64,000 bases of DNA from Fibrobacterota bacterium (GCA_028287465.1 JAQBPO010000013.1:1-64000), one strand, 5' to 3'; counted from the first letter of the stretch, positions 42,994-51,700 are shown. A program made the numbers and translations. Notes: generated from the sequence alone by a model not told the origin.

Positions 42994-44040
42994 TTGACAT
43001 TAATCGCTGCCTTTCTTTCGCACGAGACCCCAGCAATAGTTGGCGACTACCTGCTAACAGTTGAGAATGCAAAGTCTGGGTTAAGAAAAAAGATTATGAT
43101 TCTTGGAAAAAATGTTGCAATTGCATGGACTGGTCACTTAAGTGCTGCTAATTCAGTCATCAAAAATCTGCAATCTAAGCTACCATATTCAGAAATATCG
43201 ATGGGAAAAATCAGTGTTGTTTTGAAAGACCCCGAAACTATAGTATTTGAAGAATCCGATTCTTTCGTTACAGTAATTGGATGGGTAGTTGAGGCGAATC
43301 AAAGGTATTGTTTTAGGTGGAGCAGTGAAGACCCAACGGAGATCACTTATGGAGACCCTATTTACGAGGGCTCTGGTGCCGAAGAAATATTTCAAATCGC
43401 TGGCCCCCGTGGTCTAACTAATTCCCAAAACATAAATGACAAGTTTAGTGTAAAGCGTGGAATTCTTACGGTCTTAACTAACTTGTTAAGACTTGAACTT
43501 GTTGGCCCATCGACTGAAAATAGCGGATATGGCTTTGCTTATGAAGCGATCATTTTTGATAATAAAGTTGGCTTTCACTATTTAGATAATATTCTTTATC
43601 TATCCATAATTTATAGACTTGATGAAAAAGGAAAATATTTAGGATTTGAAGGAAATCCTAAGAAGTATAAACAAATTAGTGTTGGAAACATCTCAATTGT
43701 CCAAATTGTGAACAGTGAAAAGGAACATAATTGTTTTCACATTATTCACCCAGCAGGAAATAAAGAGAATGAAAGTTCTGATGACATACTAAGAGAGTTA
43801 AAAGATAAAACAGAAAAAATTTCCCTGGAAGCAGACTTCTATTGTATAGCCTCCATACTTATTGTACCAAACTTTCTCTGTCCCAAAATAATTGAGGTAT
43901 ATCCAAAACCAAGTAAGGATTCAAATGGACCAATAACCTTAAATGGTAACCAAATCGATTTAGTTATAAACCCTGGATATGTGGAAGCCATGTATTTACA
44001 GATAAAAGCAGATCAGGAAAATAAATTTAGTCCGAAATAA
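42994..44040 (+). CDS. cassette gene: proteasome-like Ntn-hydrolase candidate
   Basis: A 348-residue AT-rich gene starting with TTG 42994 (AAGGA at 42980-42984). After Met removal the protein would begin TLIAAFLSHETPAIVGDYLL: Thr at 1, Asp at 17, and a Lys pair at 31-32 before IMILGKNVAIAWTGHLSAA. This matches the N-terminal Thr1/Asp17/Lys33 layout and Gly-rich loop of proteasome beta/HslV subunits. The rest (two alternating strand/helix halves to about residue 290) is longer than HslV and has no motif I know. It is the first cassette after attC-like site A. The Ntn-hydrolase assignment is inference from the N-terminus. Confidence 0.6.
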   Translation: MTLIAAFLSHETPAIVGDYLLTVENAKSGLRKKIMILGKNVAIAWTGHLSAANSVIKNLQSKLPYSEISMGKISVVLKDPETIVFEESDSFVTVIGWVVEANQRYCFRWSSEDPTEITYGDPIYEGSGAEEIFQIAGPRGLTNSQNINDKFSVKRGILTVLTNLLRLELVGPSTENSGYGFAYEAIIFDNKVGFHYLDNILYLSIIYRLDEKGKYLGFEGNPKKYKQISVGNISIVQIVNSEKEHNCFHIIHPAGNKENESSDDILRELKDKTEKISLEADFYCIASILIVPNFLCPKIIEVYPKPSKDSNGPITLNGNQIDLVINPGYVEAMYLQIKADQENKFSPK

Positions 44041-44173
44041 TTTCAGAATATGTAAGTACTTACCATTATACGACTTTTAACCATAAAATTGAAAATTTCT
44101 TTGCATGAAGATGAAAGAGTAAATTGACATTGAAATAATGAGACACCCCCAAAAAAGACCGAGGCCCACGATC

Positions 44174-44443
44174 GCCCAACAGCGTCATAACGCATCGCTC
44201 GCCAGACTCGCTCGGGGCTTCGGCCAAATGGGGTTTCGCTCGGACTTGGCCCTTCAGATTGGGCTTCGGCGGCACTGACTTTCTCCGCAATCAATACCTG
44301 GTGTCTCCGTCAGTTTGCCTCAGCGCCATTTTCAGGGCACGCTGCGGGCGCGGTATCCGGGGGCAAGCTGCCCCACTCCAGCCCCGTCCTCGCATAGCAA
44401 GCCTGTCGCGAAATCCCACTTCACCATGGCGCGAACGTTGGGC
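44174..44443 (+). repeat. attC-like site B (270 bp)
   Basis: Left end GCCCAAC (44174-44180) and right end GTTGGGC (44437-44443), preceded by CGCGAAC. Inner arms GCGTCAT and the complement of GCGCCAT pair with one wobble. Internal GGCACGCTGCGGGCGCGG and CGTCCTCGCAT blocks are shared with other copies. Confidence 0.65.
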
Positions 44444-44476
44444 GAAATTTCCCCGCGGAAGAGTTAGATTTCAAAA

Positions 44477-44770
44477 ATGGAAATCGATAAGTTAAAATTG
44501 AGGGAAGCAAAAAGACAGATTAGGAAAATCCTCCTGGAGTATTGGGATCCGATTGGAGTAAACGACGTTCCCGAAGCCCAAGATGAGTATGACAACTATC
44601 TTGGAAAGATATTTTCCATGTTAGAAACAAAAGCTTCTGAAGATGAATTGATAAGTCATTTGTATTGGATTGAAACAGATCATATGGGACTGACATCTCG
44701 GTCAAAAGAGGCGATAAAACCAATTGTGCAGAAACTCTTACTAATCGATGCAAATGTGAAGAAAAACTAG
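44477..44770 (+). CDS. cassette gene: 97-aa helical acidic protein
   Basis: A 97-residue, Glu/Asp/Lys-rich, helical cytoplasmic protein. The block LLEYWDPIGVNDVPEAQDEYDNY (in two parts: LLEYWDPIGVNDVP and EAQDEYDNYLGKIF) recalls small proteins common in integron cassettes and resembles DUF1871 (EWDPIG...DEYD). It starts 34 nt after the end of attC-like site B, the compact layout typical of cassettes. AT-rich. The function is unknown. Confidence 0.75.
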   Translation: MEIDKLKLREAKRQIRKILLEYWDPIGVNDVPEAQDEYDNYLGKIFSMLETKASEDELISHLYWIETDHMGLTSRSKEAIKPIVQKLLLIDANVKKN

Positions 44771-44821
44771 AAGAACCGCGGGGAAACTTGGATTGCCTAA
44801 GAAGTCTCCAGCCTTCGGCTC

Positions 44822-45079
44822 GCCCAACAACGCCAAGGCAGCCTTCGCGCACTTTCCAGTGCGCTCCGGGGGCTCCACCAAAACGGCTTTTCAGGTTGGC
44901 TTGGCAGTTAAGACAGAGTTTCGAGCGGCGCGAAATTCCGTTCGCGCCTACGTCCGCTTGCTCTCTACTGGTCTTCACGGCATTCTGCGGGCGCGCGCTC
45001 CGGGGCACTTACGACCCACTCCGCGCGCGTCCTCGCAATTCGCGTATGGTTCCAGAGTCAACTTCTCCATGGGCCAACG
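44822..45079 (+). repeat. attC-like site C (258 bp), right end degenerate
   Basis: Left end GCCCAACAACGCC (from 44822). The right end reads CTTCTCCATGGGCCAACG and then AAGCAT instead of GTTGGGC: similarity to site B stops right after the G where integrase would cut. Shares the TACGTCCGCTTGCTCTC and GTCTTCACGGC blocks with site D. Confidence 0.5.
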
Positions 45080-45277
45080 AAGCATACAATTTCCCCCCAC
45101 ACAAAACGAAATGCAGAAAATCAAAACCCGCCCCCAAAGGGAAGGAAAAATCGCTAGCCAGAATTTCGAAAGCCAAACCCCGCTTGCTGCCGATGTAAGT
45201 ATTGGTAGATTTGGGTTTTCTATTGCTCCACCTAAACAAAGTTCGGCCGACACGCTTCGGAGATTTAGGAGACCACC

Positions 45278-45784
45278 ATGCCCGCCCGCAAGACAGACAA
45301 AACTCCCAAGCCCGCAGGCCGGAAGCCGACCAAGCGCACGGCGGTACTAGGCAAATCGGTCACGCCTCTGCCGAAATCTATGGCGACCGGCAAGGCAAGC
45401 CCGGCGAAGTCTGCGGTCGGCGACAAGCCGGTCTTCGCCTACATCGCTAGCCTGCCGCAGCCGCAGCGCGGCATCGCGGAGCGTGTTGATGCTCTTGCGG
45501 CCAAGACGCTTCCCGGCCTGCAGCGCTCGGTGAAATGGGGCATGTCCTACTATGGCGTCGGCGACGGCTGGTGCCTCTGTTGCGGTGGATTCGCCGGCCA
45601 CGTCAAGCTCATGTTCGTAAACGGCGCGGAGCTCAAGCCGGTACCCCCGGTGACGCCTGTGGCGATGGGCAAATCTACGCGGGGCGTGGAGCTTAAATCC
45701 GTGGATGACCTCGACGAACGGCAGATCGCGGCATGGATGAAGCAAGTCGTGGCGGTGCCCGGTGTCGGGGGGAAGAAGCGGTAG
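45278..45784 (+). CDS. cassette gene: DUF1801 protein
   Basis: A 168-residue DUF1801 (YdhG-like fold) protein: VFAYIASLPQPQRGIAERVDAL, VKWGMSYYGVGDGWCLCCGGF, HVKLMFVNGAEL and a closing SVDDLDERQIAAWMKQ. The first 45 residues are a Lys/Pro-rich basic extension (ARKTDKTPKPAGRKPTKRT). AGGAG precedes ATG 45278. It is GC-rich, unlike its cassette neighbours, which suggests a different donor. The function of DUF1801 is not known. Confidence 0.85.
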   Translation: MPARKTDKTPKPAGRKPTKRTAVLGKSVTPLPKSMATGKASPAKSAVGDKPVFAYIASLPQPQRGIAERVDALAAKTLPGLQRSVKWGMSYYGVGDGWCLCCGGFAGHVKLMFVNGAELKPVPPVTPVAMGKSTRGVELKSVDDLDERQIAAWMKQVVAVPGVGGKKR

Positions 45785-46063
45785 GCCGGAAATCGGCCGC
45801 GAAGGCGAAGGTCGCGTTGAACAGGGAGCGGACTGGCAAGCTTTGAAACGAGTGGCGATCGCATCGGTGTCAGAGGGCGGGCCAATAAACAGCTTGCAGC
45901 TCACAGCTCTGCGCGCCGCCGTTGATGCAGGAATTTAACCCGACATAAGAAAAACCGGAGCGGGAAAAAAAGTGAGGGGGGCTGGAAATACGAAAACCAG
46001 GGTCCCCGGTCATTTCTTCGTGTTTGGAGGCACTCAGCGGGCCATGCCGGCCCTTGGGCTTCG

Positions 46064-46319
46064 GCACATGCAACAAACGGCATTACGGCGGCTTGCTTCG
46101 CCAGCCTCCCAAATGGCTTTTCGGGTTGGCCTGGCCGTTCAGACTGAATTTCGAGTAGCGCGATCGTCACTTGGCGCCTACGTCCGCTTGCTCTCAATTT
46201 GTCTTCACGGCGTGTTGCGGGTGCTCATTCCGGAGGCGGTAATGCCCCCCTTCTTTCGCGTCCTCACATGTCAGGCCAAACCCGAAAAGCCACTTCGTAA
46301 TGCCGCGAACGTTATGTGC
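46064..46319 (+). repeat. attC-like site D (256 bp)
   Basis: Ends GCACAT(GC)AAC and GTTATGTGC are complementary apart from one inserted GC pair. Inner arms CGGCATTACG / CGTAATGCCG are perfectly complementary, and the CGCGAACGTT context is conserved. Middle blocks (GGTTGGCCTGGCCGTTCAGA, TACGTCCGCTTGCTCTC, CGCGTCCTC) match site C and partly B. Confidence 0.65.
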
Positions 46320-46455
46320 AATTGCCGCCATACAAGAGAAGAGAATCACGAATTTCGAATCCGCCCCCAAGAGAAAACAAACATTAATCCGGAAACGAGC
46401 AGCCTCCAAAATCTATTTTGAAATAAATAGATAGGCTATAAAAAAAGAGGTTGTC

Positions 46456-47283
46456 ATGACTAACGTGAATGTCGTGATTGGGGCAGGGTCAATCGGTCAA
46501 GCAATTGCTCGTCGCGTGAGCATTGGCAAGAAGGTCTTATTGGCTGATCTGCGAAAGGAAAATGCAGAAGCAGCTGCGAAAGTATTAAGTGAGGCGGGAT
46601 TTGATGTAAGTACAGCCGTAGTGGACGTATCTTCGCGGGAATCTGTCCATTCGCTTGCGAAAACCGCCTCGGCGATCGGGGAAATCGTAGGTGTAATCCA
46701 CGCGGCTGGCGTATCTCCTTCGCAGGCATCACCGAGTACAATTCTAAAAGTCGATCTTTATGGTACGGCGCTTGTACTTGAGGAATTTGGAAATGTAATC
46801 GGACAAGGTGGATCCGCCGTTGTAATATCTTCTCAGTCCGGGCACAGGCTTCCAGCACTTACGCCCGATCAAGACAAGGCGTTGGCGACTACTCCAGTCG
46901 ACGATTTGCTCAGTCTTCCCATGCTCAATTTGGATCACCTGACTGACCCGCTTTATGCTTACCAGATTTCCAAGCGCGGGAATTCATTGCGGGTCATGGC
47001 AGAGGCCGTAAGATGGGGCAAGCGTGGTGCGCGAGTCAATACAATTAGCCCTGGCATTATTTTCACGCCTCTAGCATATGATGAGTTAAATGGGCCGCGT
47101 GGTGAAGGATACAGGCGCATGATTCAATTATCCTCAGCCGGCCGTGGCGGCACTCCAGATGAAGTCGGATCCGTCGCGGCCCTCTTAATGGGGCCAGATG
47201 GTACATTCATAACCGGCAGTGATTTTCTAATGGATGGTGGTGTCACTGCTGCCTATTGGTATGGCGAACTCGCTCCAAAGTAA
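46456..47283 (+). CDS. short-chain dehydrogenase, last cassette gene
   Basis: A 275-residue SDR: VNVVIGAGSIGQAIARR (nucleotide binding, GxGxxG variant), LADLRKENA (Asp then Arg), VVDVSSRESV, VIHAAG, catalytic Ser in VISSQSGHR and YQISKRG (Tyr-x-x-x-Lys), then NTISPGIIFTPLA and a C-terminal FLMDGGVTAAYW. AAAGAGG precedes ATG 46456. AT-rich relative to the chromosome. It follows attC-like site D by 136 nt, but no attC-like site is seen after it, so it is either the last, decayed cassette or outside the array. Confidence 0.88.
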   Translation: MTNVNVVIGAGSIGQAIARRVSIGKKVLLADLRKENAEAAAKVLSEAGFDVSTAVVDVSSRESVHSLAKTASAIGEIVGVIHAAGVSPSQASPSTILKVDLYGTALVLEEFGNVIGQGGSAVVISSQSGHRLPALTPDQDKALATTPVDDLLSLPMLNLDHLTDPLYAYQISKRGNSLRVMAEAVRWGKRGARVNTISPGIIFTPLAYDELNGPRGEGYRRMIQLSSAGRGGTPDEVGSVAALLMGPDGTFITGSDFLMDGGVTAAYWYGELAPK

Positions 47284-47309
47284 TTGTAGAGATCATATAC
47301 ACAATCGTC

Positions 47310-47341
47310 GCAGGGTGAAATGCATAGGCACTTCACCCTGC
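47310..47341 (+). terminator. hairpin after SDR gene
   Basis: Perfect 10-bp stem GCAGGGTGAA / TTCACCCTGC with a 12-nt loop, 26 nt after the SDR stop. No T-run follows. Confidence 0.6.
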
Positions 47342-47748
47342 CTGAAGAAAGTAATTAGTTCAATTAAGGAATAATGCGGCCCCAAACCCATAAGATGAAT
47401 TCAAGAAAAGAGGGGGGCTGAAAGTTGGATATCTAAAAGAGAATACTGGATCAAAGAAAATGGAATCGAATCTCCGGAAGAACCGTATAACCAGGGTGGT
47501 CAACCAGACTGCGCTCCGCCACCATGCCTTTTACTTGCCCAAAAGCCACGTGGCGACGCTACGGTTTTGTCCTTTCCAGGCCGATGACTTTGGAGCGTTT
47601 CGATATTGATAGACGTAAGTGTTACCTAGAGCCGCGCGACGCCAGGTGATTGATGTCCGGATGAATCCCCCATCCATTTAACCACTTTCGGGTTGCTAAC
47701 AATGAGCAAGGGTGTTCGGAAATCCAGTGCTGCTCTTTTTTGGCTCGG
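47342..47748. other. non-coding stretch after cassette region
   Basis: No gene, attC-like end or clear promoter found in these 407 bases. Mixed composition, probably degraded remnants of earlier inserts. Confidence 0.5.
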
Positions 47749-48705
47749 CTAAAATGTCACATTGACTGCGATCTTCCCGACTACTCCGCCCCTTTTCAGC
47801 CTGGCTAGCGCTTGTGGAACTTCGCTTACGGGGACGGTCGCATCCAATGGGATGGTTAACCCGGATTCGAGCCATTCCGCGAGGATCTTAAGGTCCTTGT
47901 TCTTTGGCTTTACGCCGATGAAGTCCACCCTTGATGAAGAAACCAAGCTTTTCATTTTGTCCACGGCAAATGCCACCGATGGCAGGGTTGTGACGTATGT
48001 CCCGTTCGATTTGAGCCTGCTTTTCCATTGGCTCCATCGATAAGCGGCGGCGGCATCGAAAATGACGTCAAAGCTTCCGGAGGCGGAAGCGAAGACGTCC
48101 TCGTGTTTGCGGTCAATCACGACCTTTGCCCCGAACTTCTTGGCAAGGTCGAGACCCTTATCCGACCCGATCGCGGCGACTTCCGAAGACCCGAGCCTCA
48201 AGGCGACCTGCACGGCGACCGAGCCCACGCCTCCGGAGACTCCAGTGACCAGGACGCGCCCTCCTGGCTTGAGCTTTCCGATGTCCCGGAACGCTTGCAT
48301 GGCCGTTACCACTGCGGTGGCCGATGCTGCGGCTATGGAATGGGAGGTGCTCGATGGCTTGTGCGCAATGCACTCAGAACGCGTTACAAGTTTTTCCGCG
48401 AATGCACCGCGATGGTTGGAAGGGCTGTAAGGGAAAAAACCGAATACCTCGTCGCCGGCCCGAAAATCCGTAACGCTCTCGCCGACCGAGACGACTACAC
48501 CCGAGAAGTCATTGCCAAGAAGCATGGGAAACCGGCGTCCATGCAAAAACTTCATCGCGCCGAGAGCCACTTTGAAATCGGAAGGGTTGAGAGCCGAGGC
48601 GTGGACTTGAACCAGGACTTCCTGCACGCCTGGCGTCGGATCAGGAAGCTCCGTCAGTTTGAAATTATCCAAAGACCCGTATCGTGTCAGGCAGAGCGCT
48701 TTCAT
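47749..48705 (-). CDS. NADPH quinone reductase-like zinc-independent alcohol dehydrogenase
   Basis: A 318-residue medium-chain dehydrogenase/reductase: MKALCLTRYGSLDNFKL, DPTPGVQEVLVQVHASALNPSDF, GNDFSGVVVSVGESV, cofactor-binding VLVTGVSGGVGSVAVQVAL (quinone-reductase type) and a closing LKRGGVVGKIAVNV. It lacks the structural-zinc Cys cluster, as in quinone oxidoreductases. ATG 48705 is chosen because homology begins there and AAAGG lies upstream; the frame to 48930 is unsupported. Oriented against the flanking + strand genes. Confidence 0.9.
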   Translation of the reverse strand: MKALCLTRYGSLDNFKLTELPDPTPGVQEVLVQVHASALNPSDFKVALGAMKFLHGRRFPMLLGNDFSGVVVSVGESVTDFRAGDEVFGFFPYSPSNHRGAFAEKLVTRSECIAHKPSSTSHSIAAASATAVVTAMQAFRDIGKLKPGGRVLVTGVSGGVGSVAVQVALRLGSSEVAAIGSDKGLDLAKKFGAKVVIDRKHEDVFASASGSFDVIFDAAAAYRWSQWKSRLKSNGTYVTTLPSVAFAVDKMKSLVSSSRVDFIGVKPKNKDLKILAEWLESGLTIPLDATVPVSEVPQALARLKRGGVVGKIAVNVTF

Positions 48706-48972
48706 CGAGTAAGCCTTTCGACTCATTGTTATTAATCTTGCGAAAAGAAAGCCTAATATATGATATGTTACGCTTGCATGATGCAAATAAATGCCGAATT
48801 GGGGGGCTAGAAGAGAAGAGAATTGCGGATTACGGAAGAAAGAAATGACGCGCACCAGGAAGGGAATTGCAAATCCGGGATCTGTTCGATAAATTGTTAT
48901 ACAGACGATGAATTGAAATGCAAAAACCAAGAAAAATGAATCACCTCTTCAGGTTTGGAATGGGAAAAAACA

Positions 48973-49539
48973 ATGAGAAAGCTAATTGCGGCAATCAATA
49001 TGACGATCGACGGGTTTTGCGATCACACCGCAGGGATCCCGGATGAGGAGCTACATCAGCATTATAGTGAGCTCATAAGAAATTCAGGGGCCTTGGTATA
49101 TGGAAGGATTACCTACCAACTTATGGAGAGCCACTGGCCTACCGTAGTAAAGAATCCTACCGGTAACAAACCAATGGATGACTTTGCGATGACCATAGAA
49201 GACATCCCAAAAATCGTGTTTTCCAGGACTTTGAATCAGGTAGGATGGAAAAACGTAAGGTTGGCGAAGAGAGAAGTCAAAGAAGAGATTTCGGTCCTTA
49301 AGCAACAACCCGGTAAGGATATTCTAGTCGGCAGCCCGAGTTTAATCGTGCAGTGCATGAAACTGAATTTGATTGATGAATACCAACTCTGCGTCCACCC
49401 GGTTGTAATAGGAAGCGGTTTGCCGTTATTCAAAAACATAAACGAAAGAACTGTCCTTAGACTGTCGAAGACAAAAACCTTCCGCTCCGGCTCTATTACG
49501 CTTTATTATGAGCCGACAAAAGGTGACAAGTCTTCGTAA
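48973..49539 (+). CDS. dihydrofolate reductase-like (RibD C-terminal domain) protein
   Basis: A 188-residue RibD_C/DHFR-fold protein: MRKLIAAINMTIDGFCDH, ALVYGRITYQLMESHWP, KIVFSRTLNQVGWKNVRL, DILVGSPSLIVQCMKLNLIDEY and HPVVIGSGLPLFKNI. Such stand-alone proteins are widespread in AHSA1/YciI-containing clusters and rarely have a proven substrate. ATG 48973 follows the frame's earlier TTG at 48955. AT-rich. Confidence 0.9.
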   Translation: MRKLIAAINMTIDGFCDHTAGIPDEELHQHYSELIRNSGALVYGRITYQLMESHWPTVVKNPTGNKPMDDFAMTIEDIPKIVFSRTLNQVGWKNVRLAKREVKEEISVLKQQPGKDILVGSPSLIVQCMKLNLIDEYQLCVHPVVIGSGLPLFKNINERTVLRLSKTKTFRSGSITLYYEPTKGDKSS

Positions 49540-49767
49540 AATCGATCCGAACCGGTTGTAAAGCCGAAGGCTGGGGATTCGGGCTGCATTCCAACAAATC
49601 CACTTCACCCTGGGAAACCTTGTATTCAATAAGATATGGAAGGACGGTTCGCCGCATATCGTATGCGTCGGAAGCCGCGAAAAGAAATTGAAAGCGCATC
49701 GGAAAGGTTGGATTGCAAGTCATTTGAATTAGCTTGGTTTGTGGTCGGTAAATCAAAGGAGGTCTTT

Positions 49768-50205
49768 TTGAAAAAAGACTATATCGCTAAGACATCCATT
49801 TCCATCGATGTCGCTGCGGCCGAAGTATGGGATGCCTTGGTAAATCCGGACACGATCAAGCAATATATGTTCGGCACCGAAGTCGATTCGAATTGGGTAG
49901 AAGGGAATCCGATTACTTGGAGCGGTATGTGGGAGGGGAAACCGTACAAAGACCAAGGTGTCATTCTTAAAGTGGTGCCATTCAGATTCCTCCAATACAC
50001 CCACTTCAGCCCCTTGGCTGGGCTTCCGGATGCGCCGGAAAACTACCATACCATGAAATTCGAAATAACGAAAAAAGAGGCCTTTACGTTCCTCTCCCTG
50101 TCTCAGGACAATAATCCGACCGAAAAAGGCCAGAAGCATTCCGAGAGCATGTGGGACGCCATGTTGATCGGGCTGAAAGAATTATTGGAAAAGAAAAACG
50201 CGTAG
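49768..50205 (+). CDS. SRPBCC/AHSA1-like protein
   Basis: A 145-residue START-like (SRPBCC, AHSA1 type) protein: KTSISIDVAAAEVWDALVNP, IKQYMFGTEVDSNW, GNPITWSGMWEGKPY, and a C-terminal helix SMWDAMLIGLKELLEKK. AAAGGAGG at 49755-49762 points to the TTG at 49768 as start, because no ATG follows before the conserved region. It is probably a ligand-binding or stress-related protein, like the neighbouring YciI and DHFR-like genes. Confidence 0.85.
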   Translation: MKKDYIAKTSISIDVAAAEVWDALVNPDTIKQYMFGTEVDSNWVEGNPITWSGMWEGKPYKDQGVILKVVPFRFLQYTHFSPLAGLPDAPENYHTMKFEITKKEAFTFLSLSQDNNPTEKGQKHSESMWDAMLIGLKELLEKKNA

Positions 50206-50316
50206 GTGAAGCGGGGGTTCAATCGGCGATGGTTAAGGCGCGACTGAGCCTGCGTTGCCCGCTGGAAACCTCGAGGATATGGCTTCCCTATCCAATCGGA
50301 AAAAGAAAGGACGAAC

Positions 50317-50589
50317 ATGAAGGCCGTTTTGTTTTATGAATCCTCGACCGCGCCCGTGGAAGAAATCATGGCCGTCTACCCTCGTCACAAGGCTTTGCTG
50401 GATCAATTCCATGATAGGGGGGAATTGTTGGCCGTCGGAGCCTTTGCGAATCCCCAAAAGGATGGGTCGATGGGGGTTTTCAAGGCGAAAGAATTCGCGG
50501 AGGAGTTCATCAAACAAGACCCTTTCGTTTTGGAAGGGTTGGTCGGAAAAATCACGATCAAGGAGTGGAATGAAACGTATCTGGGGTAA
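50317..50589 (+). CDS. YciI-like (YCII domain) protein
   Basis: A 90-residue YCII-domain protein: MKAVLFYESSTAPVEEIMAVY, HKALLDQFHDRGELLAVGAF, GSMGVFKAKEFAEEFIKQDPF, IKEWNETYLG. The active-site-like His/Asp pair of YciI is represented by the HKALLDQF region. Such proteins may catalyse small lyase or dehalogenase-like reactions. It ends 1 nt before the next gene, so the two are cotranscribed. Confidence 0.9.
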   Translation: MKAVLFYESSTAPVEEIMAVYPRHKALLDQFHDRGELLAVGAFANPQKDGSMGVFKAKEFAEEFIKQDPFVLEGLVGKITIKEWNETYLG

Positions 50590-50590
50590 A

Positions 50591-51616
50591 ATGCGAAACT
50601 ATCCTTTCATCGTCCTGGCCGTCTGCGGCGTTTCCATAAACCTTTCTTCGGCCGGTCTCGATACTTTCGGGATTACCCAGAAGTATCCTACCAAGGCCGG
50701 AACCCGGGAATGGAACTCCGCGCATTGGGCGAACAGTACGGCGCGCAAGTTGGCGTATGACGGCGATGCCTTCGACCCGACCGGCTGGTCGGATAACCAC
50801 AGTTCCGGCGACGACAATCTGAGTATTGACGGCAAGGGTTCGATGCTGTTCAAGGGGGAAGGGCCACGCTTCCACATCAATTCCACCTCACAATATTCCG
50901 GCTCCGGTCCCGCCCAGAAAGTCCCGCCGCAGTCCTTCGTCAATGTCGAAGCGACGGGGTATTACCGCCGTCTCGCCACCGGAGGCGCCGCCTATGATGG
51001 CGCGGAAATCCAGGTCCGCACCGGCCCTTTGGCCCACGGCAGCTCGGGCGGAAATGTCTGCGATGCGACAGGTTATGCCGCCCGCTTCCGCGACGACGGT
51101 AACTGGGATTTTGAGAAGGAACTCAAGCACCCCGGCAGCGGCATTTATTCGACCAAGTCCGGAAGCGGCGCACCCCTATTCGGTATCAAGACCATCCCCC
51201 TCAATAGATGGATTGGCATGAAATTCCTTGTTTACAACCTGGAGGACGGTGCGCAAGTTCGCTTGGAGCTTTATATAGACTCCGTTTCCGATGTGAGCAC
51301 CGCGGCGCCGGTCGACGGTGGGCATTGGAGCTTGGTGGGGGCGGTAACGGATGACGGGACGAATTTCCCAAGCGGGGACATTTCCGGCTGCCCGACCTTA
51401 ACCTCGAAAATGGCGATCACCTCGGGACATGGAACGGTGTTGCTGCGCACCGACAACGAATCCTGCGAATGGAAGATGGTTTCCGTACGGGAAATCGTGG
51501 CCGGGTCGACCACCCGGATCCTTTCGCGACTTAGGCCAGGGTGGACTCCGGGGAATTTCCTTTTGCCAGGATATGATGCCCTGGGCCGGAAAGAGCCTTG
51601 GGGCCTTGCACCGTGA
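50591..51616 (+). CDS. secreted concanavalin-like protein, possible polysaccharide-active
   Basis: A 341-residue protein with a signal peptide (RNYPFIVLAVCGVSINLSSA). The mature part is rich in Gly/Ser/Thr and aromatic strands; YAARFRDDGNWDFEKELKHP and WIGMKFLVYNLEDGAQVRLEL resemble the beta-jelly-roll of secreted polysaccharide lyases or carbohydrate-binding modules, but no catalytic motif is certain. The last about 30 residues (GWTPGNFLLPGYDALGRKEPW) look unlike the rest and may be a read-through or shifted end. Starts 1 nt after the YciI stop. Confidence 0.6.
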   Translation: MRNYPFIVLAVCGVSINLSSAGLDTFGITQKYPTKAGTREWNSAHWANSTARKLAYDGDAFDPTGWSDNHSSGDDNLSIDGKGSMLFKGEGPRFHINSTSQYSGSGPAQKVPPQSFVNVEATGYYRRLATGGAAYDGAEIQVRTGPLAHGSSGGNVCDATGYAARFRDDGNWDFEKELKHPGSGIYSTKSGSGAPLFGIKTIPLNRWIGMKFLVYNLEDGAQVRLELYIDSVSDVSTAAPVDGGHWSLVGAVTDDGTNFPSGDISGCPTLTSKMAITSGHGTVLLRTDNESCEWKMVSVREIVAGSTTRILSRLRPGWTPGNFLLPGYDALGRKEPWGLAP

Positions 51617-51619
51617 GGC

Positions 51620-51700
51620 TTAGCTTGGATTATCCCGCCGCGCCAATCGGTTCCGAGGCTCCACTTCATTCGCGTCCTCGCGTATCGGCAATGGCACTAG
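51620..51700 (+). repeat. possible remnant of an attC-like element
   Basis: Short similarity to the interior of site C (CGCGTCCTCGC followed by CGTATCGG, and a CCACT(T)C lead-in). The characteristic GTTGGGC end is missing. If real, it marks an older right border of the cassette region. Confidence 0.3.

Larger units (their letters stand above)
42600..46319 (+). mobile_element. integron-like cassette array without integrase (CALIN), long attC-like sites
   Basis: Four related elements (42600-42894, 44174-44443, 44822-45079, 46064-46319) with attC-type ends alternate with single + strand genes of differing composition: 42994-44040, 44477-44770, 45278-45784, and 46456-47283 after the last site. 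Left ends read GCCCAAC (RYYYAAC), right ends GAACGTTGGGC-type (GTTRRRY), and inner arms are complementary. Gene orientation agrees with attC polarity in every case, giving cassettes of about 1.5, 0.65 and 1.2 kb. No tyrosine recombinase (IntI) is present in the window. The elements are 256-295 bp, well over the usual 57-141 bp. A MITE-like family is the main alternative. Confidence 0.65.
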
